Assembly: GCA_039519185.1 (NCBI GenBank)
Contig: CM076849.1
Location: 59,035,087 to 59,099,086, forward strand
Reading direction: 5' to 3'
DNA: 64,000 bases
Source: Astragalus membranaceus
Lineage: Eukaryota > Streptophyta > Magnoliopsida > Fabales > Fabaceae
Numbering within the stretch: position 1 is the stretch's first letter; every line of letters starts with the position of its first letter. The notes beneath the pieces are model-generated. The model saw only the letters and a list, made by a program, of their open reading frames with translations, had not been told where the DNA came from and did no database searches. The translations under genes were made by a program, and so were the position numbers. Shown here piece by piece: positions 35,101-46,567 of the stretch.

Positions 35101-37357
35101 TATCAGAATGAAATGCTAAATGCGTATCTATGAATGATGCGAAAATGATGACGTAATTTTTGAAATGATGCATGTTGAAACGGTATATAAACGATGTGTG
35201 GATGAAATGGCGTATGGATGATTTAATGAAACAACAATTTTTGGGTGAGTGAAAAGGTGCGTGAATGCTATGCATTTCATGATGTTGCGAATGATGAAAT
35301 GCCTATATTATTTGATGATGGAAATGCATGCTAAATGAGATATTCAATCACAATTTTTTTAATTGTGATCATGTTTTTTATTCTTTTCTTTTTTGCGAAA
35401 AGAAAGAAAAATGCAATGTATGAATGAATGAATAATGTTGCCTGATGCAGATGCGAGGAATGATCGCTTGAAAAGATTGACTATCTGAAATGATTTTTCG
35501 GACGCAATGCAATATGATGATGAATAATGCGAGAAAGTGGCATCATTTTATTATTTTTCTTTTATTTTGCATGCCAGATGACTAATGCATTTTTATTTTT
35601 CTATGCATGAAGAGGAGTAACGAATATAGTATATTTTTGAGTATGCAAGATGATGAAAGTTGGACAACTATGTAGCGTCTTTATTTTTTTGGAGGATGAT
35701 ATGCATGTTAGTACCATGAGAACGAGATGTATATGAAAACAAGTTACTCGTTCTATGGTGATTTTTTATTTTCTAGCAAAATATAATACCCATGATGACA
35801 GATATGTATGAAAAATGCGAATGCATAAAGAAATAAATGTTTGATTCTAATGCAATTATTTTTGTTTTCCGAGAGGTAGTGCAACATGTATGCAGACTCC
35901 TATTTTTTGATTTATTGGATGACAAATGATACAATTATAATGAAATGATTTTTTATTTTATTTGGGAAATGACACATGAATAAGGAATTGTTGCATTTAA
36001 ACTAGGATGACCACATGAGGGAAATGATGTATGAATGTTATGTTTTTTTTTAAATGTAATTCAAGACTTTATGAATGATGTGGTACCTACACTGTGTGAT
36101 CATGACTTTGAATGATTATGAATGAATGTCGGTGCCTATGATGCTATTGCCTTTTTTTGTGTGTGAGGAAACAAAATGCATGACACTCGCAGCGACCTTT
36201 TTTTTTTAATGCGCGGAAAAGAGTAATGAACATAACTTTTATATAATATGGGGGTAATATTCTTTTGGTGTACGGATATACAAGATGGATGCAATTTTGA
36301 AAAAATGATACCTTCGCGATGCATGATAGTGCAATAACAATGAAATGCTTATGGAAGAGTGATTTTAGTATGAATGAATGGTGATTTTTTTTGTGTTTTC
36401 TTTGAATGAAGTATAATGCATGATCATATGGACGTTTGTTGTACCTGAGCAACAATGGAGATGAATGAAATGCGGGATGGTTTATCCTTTTTTTATGTTT
36501 CAACTAAAATAAAAAGCTAACAAAATGCTATTGGGTGATGAATGATGCAATAATGAAGAAATTTATAATTTTTGCTTTGACGCATGTTGAAGGACTAATG
36601 CAATTTGAGATGGATAGGAATAAATGACTTTTATCCTGGTACGATAGGGAAATGGCAATGTGATGCATATGATGAAAAAAAAATGATCTTATTTTATGAT
36701 AATTTTTTGTATGATGAATGAAATGAATGATGTCGTCTCGTATGCATGCAAATGAATGAAGCATGAAATTTTTTGAGTGATTTTAATTTTGGAGAAAAAC
36801 TAACCAGATTGATAGAGAGGGTAAGTATAGTGCCCCTGTGTCCTAGGTGGGTCATGTCTAAATTGGGATTTTCAACATGATCTAGGGTCACTTATGTGAT
36901 CAATCTCTCAGGTGGCTCTATTCGCTTCCTCACAAAGGTCTCCAGAGCTAAAGTCCCCTTCATGATATGATCCACAACGATAGCGAGCTACCTGAAGTGG
37001 GATACCATGAAAGAGCGTACTCTGGCTGAGACTTTCATGAGAGTCAGACAGATAAAATCCAGAATGACTGTCACTAATAATCTCCACTCGTCCTAGGTTA
37101 CTTGCAGACCCGGGTATAGGGCCCCACTCAAAAGTGTGTGCGAAAGTGTAAGTGAGGTGTGTGATGAGGGCAAAATACTTAAACTAACCAAGTTGGACAA
37201 TATATACAACAATAATAACAAAAAGTCGTCTACCCTAAGGTTCAATAATATAAAGAAATGCTCATAAATAAATAAAATAAGCATAAGGGCAAAAACAAAA
37301 TATAAAGCTAATAAAAAACTTACACATTTAGTTAACCAGGCTTGACTCTCTTAATTT
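32134..37357 (-). mobile_element. Non-coding internal region of the second Ogre-like element
   Basis: No ORF resembles gag or pol. From 34.3 to 36.8 kb the sequence is a degenerate mesh of atgaatgatgcatgaaatgcg-like phrases with interspersed T-runs. From 32.2 to 33.8 kb (reverse strand) the GGGGCA motif recurs as tgcccca (about 32290, 32315, 32523, 32550, 32680, 33656). The block 36800-37150 is the conserved leader. Confidence 0.75.
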
Positions 37358-37378
37358 GTCCCCAGTGAAGTCGCCAGC
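37358..37378 (-). other. Primer binding site of the second Ogre-like element
   Basis: On the - strand, gctggcgacttcactgggga plus c follows the LTR end tcggtcgctaca. Confidence 0.75.
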
Positions 37379-37631
37379 TGTAGCGACCGAAAAATCCGGA
37401 GGATGGATTCTTCGAAGTTCTTGAATGAAGCCGCCACCAAAGTTTTAGTTTAAGGGCAAACATTGGAAAATCCCTATTGAGTGGATGAAGGGGTCTTGCG
37501 GACCAGATTTAGGCTCGGGAGTCGTTTATGCGTAGGGAAGGTATTAGCACCCTACGACATCCTTCCTAAGGAAGGTTACCTTTTAACTAAATGTGTAAGC
37601 GTTTATTAATTCAAAAATAATGTTTTTACCC

Positions 37632-37670
<39 letters not shown>

Positions 37671-39880
37671 GACTCGGTAAACGGTTAGTTATTTTTATAC
37701 TTTTTGAGAAAAATGAGAGAAATGAATTTAAAGGAAAAAAAAAGGTTTTTTATTAGTGCAATTGACAGAGGTCGGCCGCCCTCTGGTCCTACGTATCTCC
37801 TGGTAGAGAATCAAATCACACGTAGTTCTTGGATAGAAAAAATTTGTGTGTTGGTGTTTTTTATTTATTTTTGAAATTGGGAGATGTACTCGTGACGACC
37901 AAGCAAGTAAAACTCAGAGTGGTCGTCACTCATAGGTCGTCTGAAAACTAAAGCTGTTATTAACGGCCAAACAAGCTACACTCAGAGTGACCATTAGTAA
38001 CAAACCATTTTTTATGTTTGGGAAAATATTTATTCGTTACTTGGAAAAAAAGTTTGTGAAAGAAAATGTTTATTTATGGAAAAGGGAAAAAAGGAAATAG
38101 GGGGGTGCGGCGGTAAAATAGGGTGCGATTAGCAGCAAGAGGTGTTGTTTTATTAAAAGGGGGGTGGGAAAAGTTTCAGCCCAGCCCACATTTGGGCTCA
38201 GCCCGCGTGGAACCAGATCTGTCCACTAGGGGGGAGGGGCGCGGTTTTATTAACAGTGGGGTGCGAATACTAACGGGTCAAATGAAATTTTAAAAAAAAA
38301 ATCATGTAAACCAGGCCCAAAGCATATCACCACCTCTTCTGAAAACCTAGTTTTCTCTTAGCTTAATCTTTCCAACAAATCTCAGCGCCGCATCAACATG
38401 TTCATTTGGAGAGAGAGAGAGAGAGAGGAATTTTGAAATGGAGAGAGAGACGCTGACAGAGAGAGAAGAGACAACGGAGAGAGAGAAGACAGTTGCCGGC
38501 GAGAGGGATGACGCGCGAAGGTGCGTGCTCACGTGCAGTTGAACGCGACTGCGTTCGCGGTGGGGAGAGAGATGGGGACGACTGTGGGAGGTTCATGGTG
38601 GTGTTTGGGGTGATTTGCGAGGAGGGAGAAGATGGTGGTTTGTTGTGTGGCGGTGGAGATGACGGTGAGAGGGAGAGTGAACGAGGGGGAGAAACCGAGA
38701 GAGAGAACGAAGGGGGTGGTGGACGGCGTCGACGGCCGTTTCGTGGCTGGCAACGGTGATGGGTGAGTTATTGTTGTTGTTGGAGGTTTTTGTGCGAGGA
38801 GGGAGAGAGAGGGACCGAGAGGGAAGGGTGCGAGAGCGAAGGTGAGGCCGAAGGGAGGGTGGTCGTTGGGTGATTGCGAGATGAGAGGGAGAGCTGGGTG
38901 GTATTTGGGTACGATTTTGGTTGTTTGATGGTGGAGATGTGGTGGAGAGAGAGAGATATGAGGGGGTCGTGGTGGTGATTCGGTGTGAGGGTGATTTTCG
39001 GGGTGGTTGGCCGTGAGGTTAGTGGTCATGTGGTGGTGCGATGGCGGTGGCCACCACACGGTGGCCGGAGCTCGAAGCTCCTTTTTTTTGACTTCACAAA
39101 GTTTTCTTTCTCTTTCTGGTTTTCTCCCCCTCCCCTTCTTTACTGTTTCTGTTTTCTGCGACTGTGTCTCCCCCCTCTTCATGATTTCTGTTTGTTGGCT
39201 TTTATAGAGGAGGAAAATTAATGAGACAAAAAATTGTTGTTATGCTTTTGCAGAGGAGGTATTGGAGCAGAGTTGTGGGAGACAAGGCAGCAAAGGAGGT
39301 GCTGCCCAAAGCTGCTTGGTTGCTGCTGATTTTGGAAAAAAACAAGGGAGCAAGAAGAAGGGGACATTTGGCTTCACTCCTCAAATGCTGCTGCTAGTTT
39401 TATTTTTATTTTACTTTTAATTTTTGTACTTTTTTGTATTTTATTTTTTTGTCCAGATGTGTAATAAAGTTGACTTCTTTTGGTTGTACCCCAAAGATTG
39501 ATTGTTATAATAACAAGAAAACATTTATTCTACATCTGATTTTTATTAGCTTTTATAACAATAGTAATAAATTAAACTAATAACAATGACGATAAACAGA
39601 GTTACGCGACGAGATGCGAATACGCGCGCAAAGAGAATAACGACACGCGCACGATTAGGAATGACACGCGTATGTGGTTAGAGATAACATGTGCACGCAA
39701 CAATGCAAAAACATTAAGACCAACGCGTGTACGCGACTAAAAATAATACATGTGCACCATGGAACACGTTTTTGGGATTTTTCGAAAATGAAACAAGAAA
39801 CCGACCAAATGTCTACAAGATGATTATTATTTTAGAAAAACAAATCACATTAATCTAACGGACAAAATTAGGGTATGACA
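37379..39880 (-). mobile_element. 5' LTR of the second Ogre-like element (2502 bp)
   Basis: In element orientation it starts TGTCATACCCTAATTTTGTC and ends tcggtcgctaca. An unusually long open frame (39182-38529, 217 codons, rich in Pro, His, Thr and Ser) lies in its strongly pyrimidine-rich sense strand. I do not recognise it as a protein family and it may only reflect base skew. An (ATA)n tract is at 37632-37671. Confidence 0.85.
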
Positions 39881-40169
39881 ATTCCGTTACGACTTCGCCA
39901 CCAAATCAATTTATCATCGCCTTCTGTCAGAGACAAAGGAATATTCTTGATTAAGCTTGCTTCTTGACCATTAAATAAGGAATCCACCAATCCTTCATTC
40001 CAACCCGTCCTATCATGTTTCCACAAGTCACACCCTTCCTTTTAACCAAGGATCTCTCCTAACCGAGACATTTCTCCCATCTCCTAATCTCCATCGTGAT
40101 CCCACATTCACCACCACCCGGGAAGAGTAGATACTACGCCATACATAACTGGGATTATGACCCAAGCGT
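39881..40169 (-). pseudogene. LINE segment between two insertions (piece 2 of a split LINE)
   Basis: On the - strand it reads LGHNPSYVWRSIYSSR, later WRLGDG, and ends with DDKLIWWRSRNG at the attcc duplication. That text continues as MYSIRSAYY across the Ogre-like element. Its right edge is the aagcg duplication (40165-40169) of the solo LTR. Confidence 0.88.
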
Positions 40170-42371
40170 GTAACACCCATTTCTACCCGGTAAAACTATA
40201 AGTAAAATCAGAGTTTTCACAAACAAACGGATGCTACATTTATCAACTTAAAAACCATAAACAGACATAAATAAGTCTTTTCTGAAAATCGGATACTTAA
40301 CATCCTAACTCGGATGAACCGACAAAACAACATTTCAAAACAAGTCAAACTTCTTTTAACTACGCAGCGGAAATTCAAATGGTTCAACTAAACAATCGTG
40401 GCAACTATGCAAGATTCATAACTCAAAATCCAACAGTAAACAACTTAAATAACATAAATAAACGTTCATCCCCCCGAGTGCTACGTGTCAGAGCGACGAC
40501 ACTGACCCGAACTAATGAAGGTACAACGGCATTCATTCGAGGTTACCTGCACGTTACCAACATCGGGGTAACATTCAAACAGAAGGGGTGAGATATCGAA
40601 CTATATAATGAATCATATGAAAGACAATATATATCAGGTCAGGACATCAAATCATCATTTCACAGCAGTCAATATCATCATATCACAACGGTCAAGTCAT
40701 TGCGTCACAACAGTCAAAATCATCTCAATCGCATAAATATGCAACATGAATGCAGAATGTGACTCGACTCAGGGCCACCGCCCTATAATGCATGTGGTAC
40801 CAAAATCCAGCCAATAAATAGAGGCTTCCAACTAAAATCCATGCCAATAGAGGCAATCCAACGTGTGGAGACTAGCTCCAGGGCCACCGCCCCATATGCA
40901 AATGCCATGCATGCGACGCAACGATGAATGCATAGACAATCAATAGCTATATATTAGCACAACAACGTCATAAATCCCAACATTGGCCATAGGCCTGCAA
41001 CGTAAAATCCATGCCAATAAATAGAGGCAATCCAACTGGTGTAACATCATCAACTAACAACATCTGAACCAACAATTTCAGCCACAACAATGGGCGCTAA
41101 GGCGCCAACAAGCAACAGCAACAACCATAGGCGCTAAGGCGCCAACATGCAACAACAACAAACAGGAACAGGCGCCTAGGGACAGGGCGCCAACATGCAA
41201 CAACAACAAACAGGAACAAGCGCCTAGGGACAGGGCGCCAACAACAACAGCACAGGATTAGGGCATGGCGCTTAAGGACAGGGCGCCTTTAACAACAACA
41301 GCAAAATAAGGTATGGCGCCTAGGGACAGGGCGCCAACAACAACAGCACAGAATTAGGGCATGGCGCCTAAGGACAGGGCGCCAACAACAACAGCACAGA
41401 ATTAGGGCATGGCGCCTAAGGACAGGGCACCTTTAACAACAACAGCAAAATAAGGTATGGCGCCTAGGGACAGGGCGCCAACAACAACAGCACAGAGTTA
41501 GGGCATGGCGCCAACAACAACAGCACAGAATTAGGGCATGGCGCCTAAGGACAGGGCGCCTTTAACAACAACAGCAAAATAAGGTATGGCGCCTAGGGAC
41601 AGGGCGCCAACAACAACACAGGAACAACACTGGGTGCATAGGGCGCCGTTTTCAGCAACACAGGAACAACACTGGGCGCATAGGGCGTCGTTTTCAGCAA
41701 CACAGACGCAGGGACATGCACAAGGCGCCAAGGGCGCCAGTTTCAGCAACAACAAAAACAGAAAACAGTGACAGGGCGCCTAGGGCGCCACTTTCAGCAC
41801 CCAATTCAATTTCTCATGATCATGGCAAAATATAATAACAATTCTAGGGCATAGGAATATCAATCACACAAACATAATTTTTCAACAAGGCATTCAATAC
41901 ATATATGATCATACATATGACAATCATCAAACCCTAACCCCCACATAAAGTAATTCATATATCCCATTATAAGGCTTGAATCCCACCCTTACCTTAGCCT
42001 TAGAAGATCACGAACCCTAGCCTTCGAAGATCACGAAACCCTAGCCTCCTCTCTCCTCTTGGCGTCGCTCTCTCCCTCTTCTCTCCTCTTGGCCGTCGCG
42101 CCCTCTAGCTCTCTCACTCTCAAACTTTTGTTTTTCTAATAATGAAACCCTAACCTAGTTTCCTACTATCTACCAACTCATTTAACTTCATGGGCTTTCC
42201 CTTAGCTTATGCGACTTAATCATGGGCTTTTTCCCTAACACCTCTCCTTTACTAATCCTAACACTAATAATAGGTCCACATACACTAACATATAGTTATT
42301 CCATTATTTTCTACTAAATAATTCCTAAACAATTAGTTAAATAATTAATCAATTATTTTCGGGGCGTTACA
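40170..42371 (-). mobile_element. Solo LTR, TSD aagcg
   Basis: The segment starts TGTAACACCC and ends gggcgttaca, an inverted pair typical of Ty3/gypsy LTRs. Identical 5-bp aagcg lies on both sides (40165-40169, 42372-42376). No internal region or second LTR exists, so it is a solo LTR formed by intra-element recombination. Orientation is uncertain. It holds the GGCGCC array and, near 41990-42110, a ct-rich stretch with aaccctagcc phrases. Confidence 0.85.
41090..41795. repeat. GGCGCC composite tandem array in the solo LTR
   Basis: Units such as ggcgcctagggacagggcg plus ccaacaacaacagcacag alternate with aattagggcatggcgccta and tttaacaacaacagcaaaa variants. This forms higher-order repeats over about 700 bp. 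GGCGCC is palindromic and recurs dozens of times. Confidence 0.9.
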
Positions 42372-43403
42372 AAGCGGGCCCCCATTAAGTCACTATTCGG
42401 ATAATATTTTGCTTTGAAAACACGTCCCACAATAGTATCCGCGTGAGTCAAAAGGTTCCACGCCTGCTTCCCAAGCAATGCCAAATTGAAACCATGAAAA
42501 TGTCTAAACCCCATGCCTCCATACTCTTTCCTCATAGTAAGCTTATCCCAATTTAACCAGTGAATACCTCTGTGAGTACGCTGATTACTACCCCACCAAA
42601 AGGAGTTTATCATTTTCTCCAACTCCTCCCCCAAAGAAGTTGGAAGCAGGAAGGTACTCATGCAATAGGTGGGAATTGATTGCGCCACTGACTTTACAAG
42701 AACCTCTCGCCCAGCTTTGGATAGATGCTTTCTTGACAATTGCTGAACTTTCCTCCACATTCTGTCTCTCAGATACCCAAACACCTGCTTCTTATTTCTG
42801 CCAATCATAGATGGAAGCCCTAGGTACTTGCGAGTCCCTATGCACTCTGTCACACCCAAAGTATTTGTAATCTGATCCCGCATCTCACTACCATCGTTCT
42901 TGCTAAAATATATCTCCGACTTTGCCATATTGATGGCTTGGCTAGAAGCTGCTTCATAAGTGTTAAGGATCTCCTGTAACTTCCCACTCTCCCTCTCATC
43001 CGCCTTGGAAAACAGAAAACAATCATCATAAAAAAGGAGGTGTGTGAGGGATGGTGCCCCCCTACACACCTTCACTCCATGTAAGTCACCTCTACTCTCT
43101 GATCTTTTTAGTAAAGTTGTGAGACCCTCCGCACAGATGATAAAGAGATAAGGTGACAGTGGGTCATCCTGTCTCAATCCTCTCCCCGGAGTAATAGTAC
43201 CAACTTTTTCACCATTCACCAATATTGAGTAGCTCACTGTTTCTAGGCACATGGTTATCCATCTAACCCACTTATCATCAAAACCCATATTCAACATCAT
43301 CCCCTTCAAATGATTCCAGTCAACCCGGTCATATGCTTTACTGATATCAATCTTGAGCGCCATCTCCCCTATTCTTCCATTCGCTTTACACTTTAGATGG
43401 TGT
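42372..43403 (-). pseudogene. LINE reverse transcriptase (piece 1 of a split LINE)
   Basis: On the - strand an open frame of about 336 codons from 43363 covers RT motifs MALKIDISKAYDRVDW, VNGEKVGTITPGRGLRQ, DPLSPYLFI, KYLGLPSMIGRNK, SKAGREVLVKSVAQSIP and FWWGSNQRTHRGIHW. The RT signature is altered: GLRQDDP instead of GLRQGDP and LFYDDCF instead of FADD, so even this open copy should be inactive. Homology starts at about 43403 with HHLKCKANGR. The frame leads to YYPNSDLMGAR at the solo LTR and continues beyond it. Confidence 0.92.
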
Positions 43404-43897
43404 AAAGTTTCCCTATCATATTGTTATTATTCACCAAGAACCTTATATGTTTGTCATTGTTCATATTTGTTTTGAAGAAATTGTAGATTGTAATGGTAAT
43501 GGAGCATATACATGTTTATATGAATTCTGTTAAAACATTGTTTATGCATAATTAATTTGTTTTTGCAAAGTAAGGCTGGATAAAATTAGTGTTATTAATG
43601 GGCTGGATCATATTGATATTTAGGTTTTATTTTCGTGGTATGAAAAATTAATTGCATTGTGTGTTGCAGGCTGCATCATATTGTTATTATTCAGCAAGAA
43701 TTAGGACACATTTGGGTGACAACACACGGCCCAATCTGCTAGAAACTTAAAATAAACCAACAACATTACAGGAATACGAAGAACACAATAGCAGTAAAAG
43801 CAAACAATAATATAGTAAAGACGAAACACCCACAATAGACAGAGACAATTATGGCTTCAAAGATCATGGTTATAACATAACATGTTTAACAAAATGG
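43404..43897. other. Unassigned A+T-rich spacer
   Basis: No coding sequence. An imperfect 25-bp direct repeat (catattgttattattcacca / ...cagcaagaa) occurs at about 43409-43433 and 43677-43701. It may mark the ends of a small insertion. Confidence 0.5.
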
Positions 43898-44907
43898 TCA
43901 ATTCCCCTCATCACAGTCAGAGTTATCCTCCATAAATCTTGTTTTGCTGGATCTCATGGCAGAAAGAATTGTAACTCCCAGAGAGCTTTCCTGTTTATCA
44001 TTACTAGGGACCAATTTGACAGTAACTGTGGGGCCTAATGACTGAGCAGATTCATTTTGTTTGTCGCATGGGACACCATGTAAAGCATCCTTAATGTGAA
44101 GGTTCAATGCACACTTCTTATAGTGTATTTGCAGAACATCTTGATACTCTGTAGAATCTATGAAACTACCACAGTGTTGGGTCATATTTCTGGGAGCTCC
44201 AACACTAAACCCCGGTCCATATTTAGGTGTAGAGGGGTTGAAAACAACCATAGCAAGGGGGGTTTTGACAACTAATTTGGTCATGCCCAATAATACCACA
44301 GTTATAGCAAACAGATTGCAGTCTTTCATATCTGTATATGACCCAAATGTTGGGGAGACTTATCGTAGGAAGCCAGCACCCCATAGGCAATGGTTTATCT
44401 AGATTCAACCTAACCCTACCCCTGATGAAAGTTTTCATGAGTTTACCGTCAACAATTGGATTCTCGATTTCCAAAAAATCTCCAACTTTACTTAACAGTC
44501 TTGTAGCATTAGCGACATTCATATTCTCGAGTGGTAGGTTATGGATCTAGATCCAAAAGGGAGCTTTATCAAAAGATATCTCAATGCACGATAAATGAGG
44601 GACCCAATGCTCTAGACACAATAGGTGATTCGTAACAAACCATGGTGCTTTTTCTAAAACCAAAAGAGCATAAGCTTCGGATGCAAAGCTAAAAAGGAAC
44701 ATATTATTTCGCAGTTCAGTAATATGAAGACTAACAAACGTAGAGCAAGCCCTAGCGATTATGTCTGTCACAGTTTTAACATTCAATACGTCGTTAACTT
44801 TGATTTTGCCCAGTAATGTTTTTTGGCTAATGACAGGTTGTTCATATGATCAGAAGTCAGAACATCCTCTAGTACTTCCGGGGTTGTTCGTTAAGTCCTC
44901 ACCCTGA
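43898..44907 (-). pseudogene. LINE ORF1 remnant (DUF4283 + zinc knuckle)
   Basis: On the - strand the text runs LLGKIKVNDVLN, VTDIIARACS, FSFASEAYALLVLEKAPWF, then a TAG at 44547-44549 in [11 protein letters not shown] (CAG to TAG). It continues with [21 protein letters not shown] and the knuckle [15 protein letters not shown] frameshift near 44260 precedes a polar tail ending at 43898. Another shift lies near 44825. This is the nucleic-acid-binding ORF1 of a LINE. It may be the 5' part of the LINE at 42372-43403, but no endonuclease lies between them. Confidence 0.8.
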
Positions 44908-45349
44908 ATATTTAAAGGCTTAAACATCATTTACCCCCTGCAAATATCACGTTTATCCATTTACCTTCTTGCAAAAAAAAACTTTTAAAACAAACCCTGC
45001 AAAATGTAATTGTATCCATTTACCCCCTGCTGTTAGTTTTGGCTAACAACGTTAAGTCTAGGCTGACTTGGCTGACATCTGGGATCTAGTTAACCTCCCG
45101 CAAATATTAAGTGTTTCTAGTTACCCCCTGCAAATATTAAGTGGGGGGTAGTTACCCCTTGCAAATATTAAGTGTTTCTAGTTACCTCCCTACAAATATT
45201 AACGTTGTTAGCCAAAACTAACATCGGGGGGGGTAACTGGATACAGTTACATTTTGCAGGGTTTGATTTAAAAGTTTTTTTTTTGCAGGGGGGTAAATGG
45301 ATAAACGTGATATTTGCAGGGGGTAAATGATATTTAAGCCATATTTAAA
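44908..45349. mobile_element. Mutator-type MITE with 9-bp target duplication
   Basis: Element body 44917-45340 is flanked by atatttaaa at 44908-44916 and 45341-45349. The ends are inverted repeats of more than 100 bp (ggcttaaacatcatttaccc versus its complement, with gcaaatatcacgtttatcca). A 9-bp duplication and long inverted repeats are the signature of Mutator-like elements. The core holds short tandem phrases (ccctgcaaatattaagtg). No transposase. Confidence 0.85.
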
Positions 45350-45858
45350 TCATTTTTTGTCAAAAATAAATATTTAAATAAATTTTCAAAAACTAATATT
45401 AAATTATCAAGAATTTACTATTTACTATAATCTACTAAAACTACTAAAACCAATTAATTTAACCACTACGTAAAAAAAAACTATATCGCTAGCAAAAATT
45501 CCTAAATTATTAATTTTTCCTAAAAAATCAATAATTAAATCTCATTTTCTTGTTTTGTGAGCCGCACGGGAGCGGCAACGAAAACAACGCCAACGGGAGT
45601 GGCAATGAGAGAGGCAACGGGAGCGCCAACGGGAGTGCCAACGACGCTGCATATTTTATATTAAATCTCATTTTCTTTTTTCCTGATTTTTACTCCATTA
45701 TTAATATTATAAGAAGATGCCGACTTTTTTTTTTTAAGTTTTGCACACAAGTATTTTAATAATTTTGAAATATAGCCTTATATCGAATTTTTCTTTTTTC
45801 TTTTATTACATTTTGCAACTTTCAACGCATTTATAATTCCATTGCTAATTATAACAAA
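45350..45858. other. Unassigned A+T-rich spacer, possibly Helitron-borne
   Basis: A short degenerate repeat of ggcaacgggagcgccaacgg type lies at 45560-45645 within otherwise A+T-rich sequence. No gene is recognised. Confidence 0.4.
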
Positions 45859-45888
45859 CATGTGTGGATGCACGGATAAAATACTAGT
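45859..45888 (+). mobile_element. Possible Helitron 3' terminus
   Basis: catgtgtggatgcacggataaaatactagt resembles the common hairpin-then-CTAGT Helitron end, with CTAG at 45884-45887. The stem is degenerate here, so confidence is modest. Confidence 0.4.
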
Positions 45889-46096
45889 GTATGAAATGAA
45901 ATAATAAATAGTTATAGGTATTACAGGATAAAGACAAATAATTTCATCAAAAATAACAATATTTATTAGATTTATTGGTTTGCGGAAACAACCTTAAAAA
46001 AAAGAAAATAATTTCTAGTACGAAACAAAATGTTAGACACTCCGCCAGAATTCTATCAAAGCGGAGTGGAGCGTGTGTGTTTTTATACGGTGCAAC

Positions 46097-46218
46097 TATA
46101 TTCATTCGTACATTTAACCAACACCGTTGACCTAGTAACTTAATCTAGAGACATGGATCGATAGGGTGCTCTCGAGTTCAATGGTCCCAACAAAAAAATT
46201 ATATTCATTCGTATATTT
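46097..46218 (+). mobile_element. Short SINE-like insertion with 19-bp target duplication
   Basis: tatattcattcgtacattt (46097-46115) recurs with one mismatch at 46200-46218. The 84-bp insert ends in a short A run (caaaaaaa) and contains cgagttcaatggtcc, similar to a pol III B box. It may be a short or 5'-truncated SINE lying 200 bp upstream of the IPK start codon. Confidence 0.6.
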
Positions 46219-46264
46219 CTTACAATTTTTTTCTTACTAAATAGCACTACTGAAACAACAATTG

Positions 46265-46273
46265 TTATAAAGG
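46265..46273 (+). promoter_or_regulatory. Candidate TATA box of the IPK gene
   Basis: ttataaagg lies about 140 bp upstream of the ATG, followed by a ct-rich leader (cacctctcacacctcacttc). This is position and motif only. Confidence 0.4.
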
Positions 46274-46412
46274 TACAACTACATTCACTTCACCTCTCAC
46301 ACCTCACTTCAATTTCTTGCTTCGCTCTTCACTTTCCCTATCAAGCCCTCCTCCTGCTTCATTGGTCAACTCAACTCGGCGGTTGAGAACCCCACAACAC
46401 AACACAAGGGCA

Positions 46413-46509
46413 ATGGCAATGGCAATGTCGCAGAACAATAATCAGAACCAAACTCCAACTACCTCACCCCATTCTCCCTTCACTCAACCAATTCGTTGTA
46501 TAGTAAAAC

Positions 46510-46567
<58 letters not shown>

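Larger units (their letters stand above)
30385..39880 (-). mobile_element. Second Ogre-like LTR element, - strand, TSD attcc
   Basis: In its own orientation the element has: 5' LTR (39880-37379), PBS (37378-37358, gctggcgacttcactgggga), a non-coding internal region (37357-32134) and a truncated 3' LTR (32133-30385). The 5-bp attcc flanks it on both sides (30380-30384, 39881-39885), so it is a genuine insertion. The internal region has no gag or pol. It shares the leader block, the GGGGCA motif and many short phrases with the 12-30 kb element, so the two are diverged relatives. Confidence 0.88.

Noticed and set aside
41531..41755. Cysteine-rich ORF in the GGCGCC array
   Set aside because: It is a pure translation of the tandem repeat with no independent support.
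41090..41795. CRISPR-like array
   Set aside because: The repeats are variable, contiguous and low in complexity, without unique spacers, and lie in a plant solo LTR.
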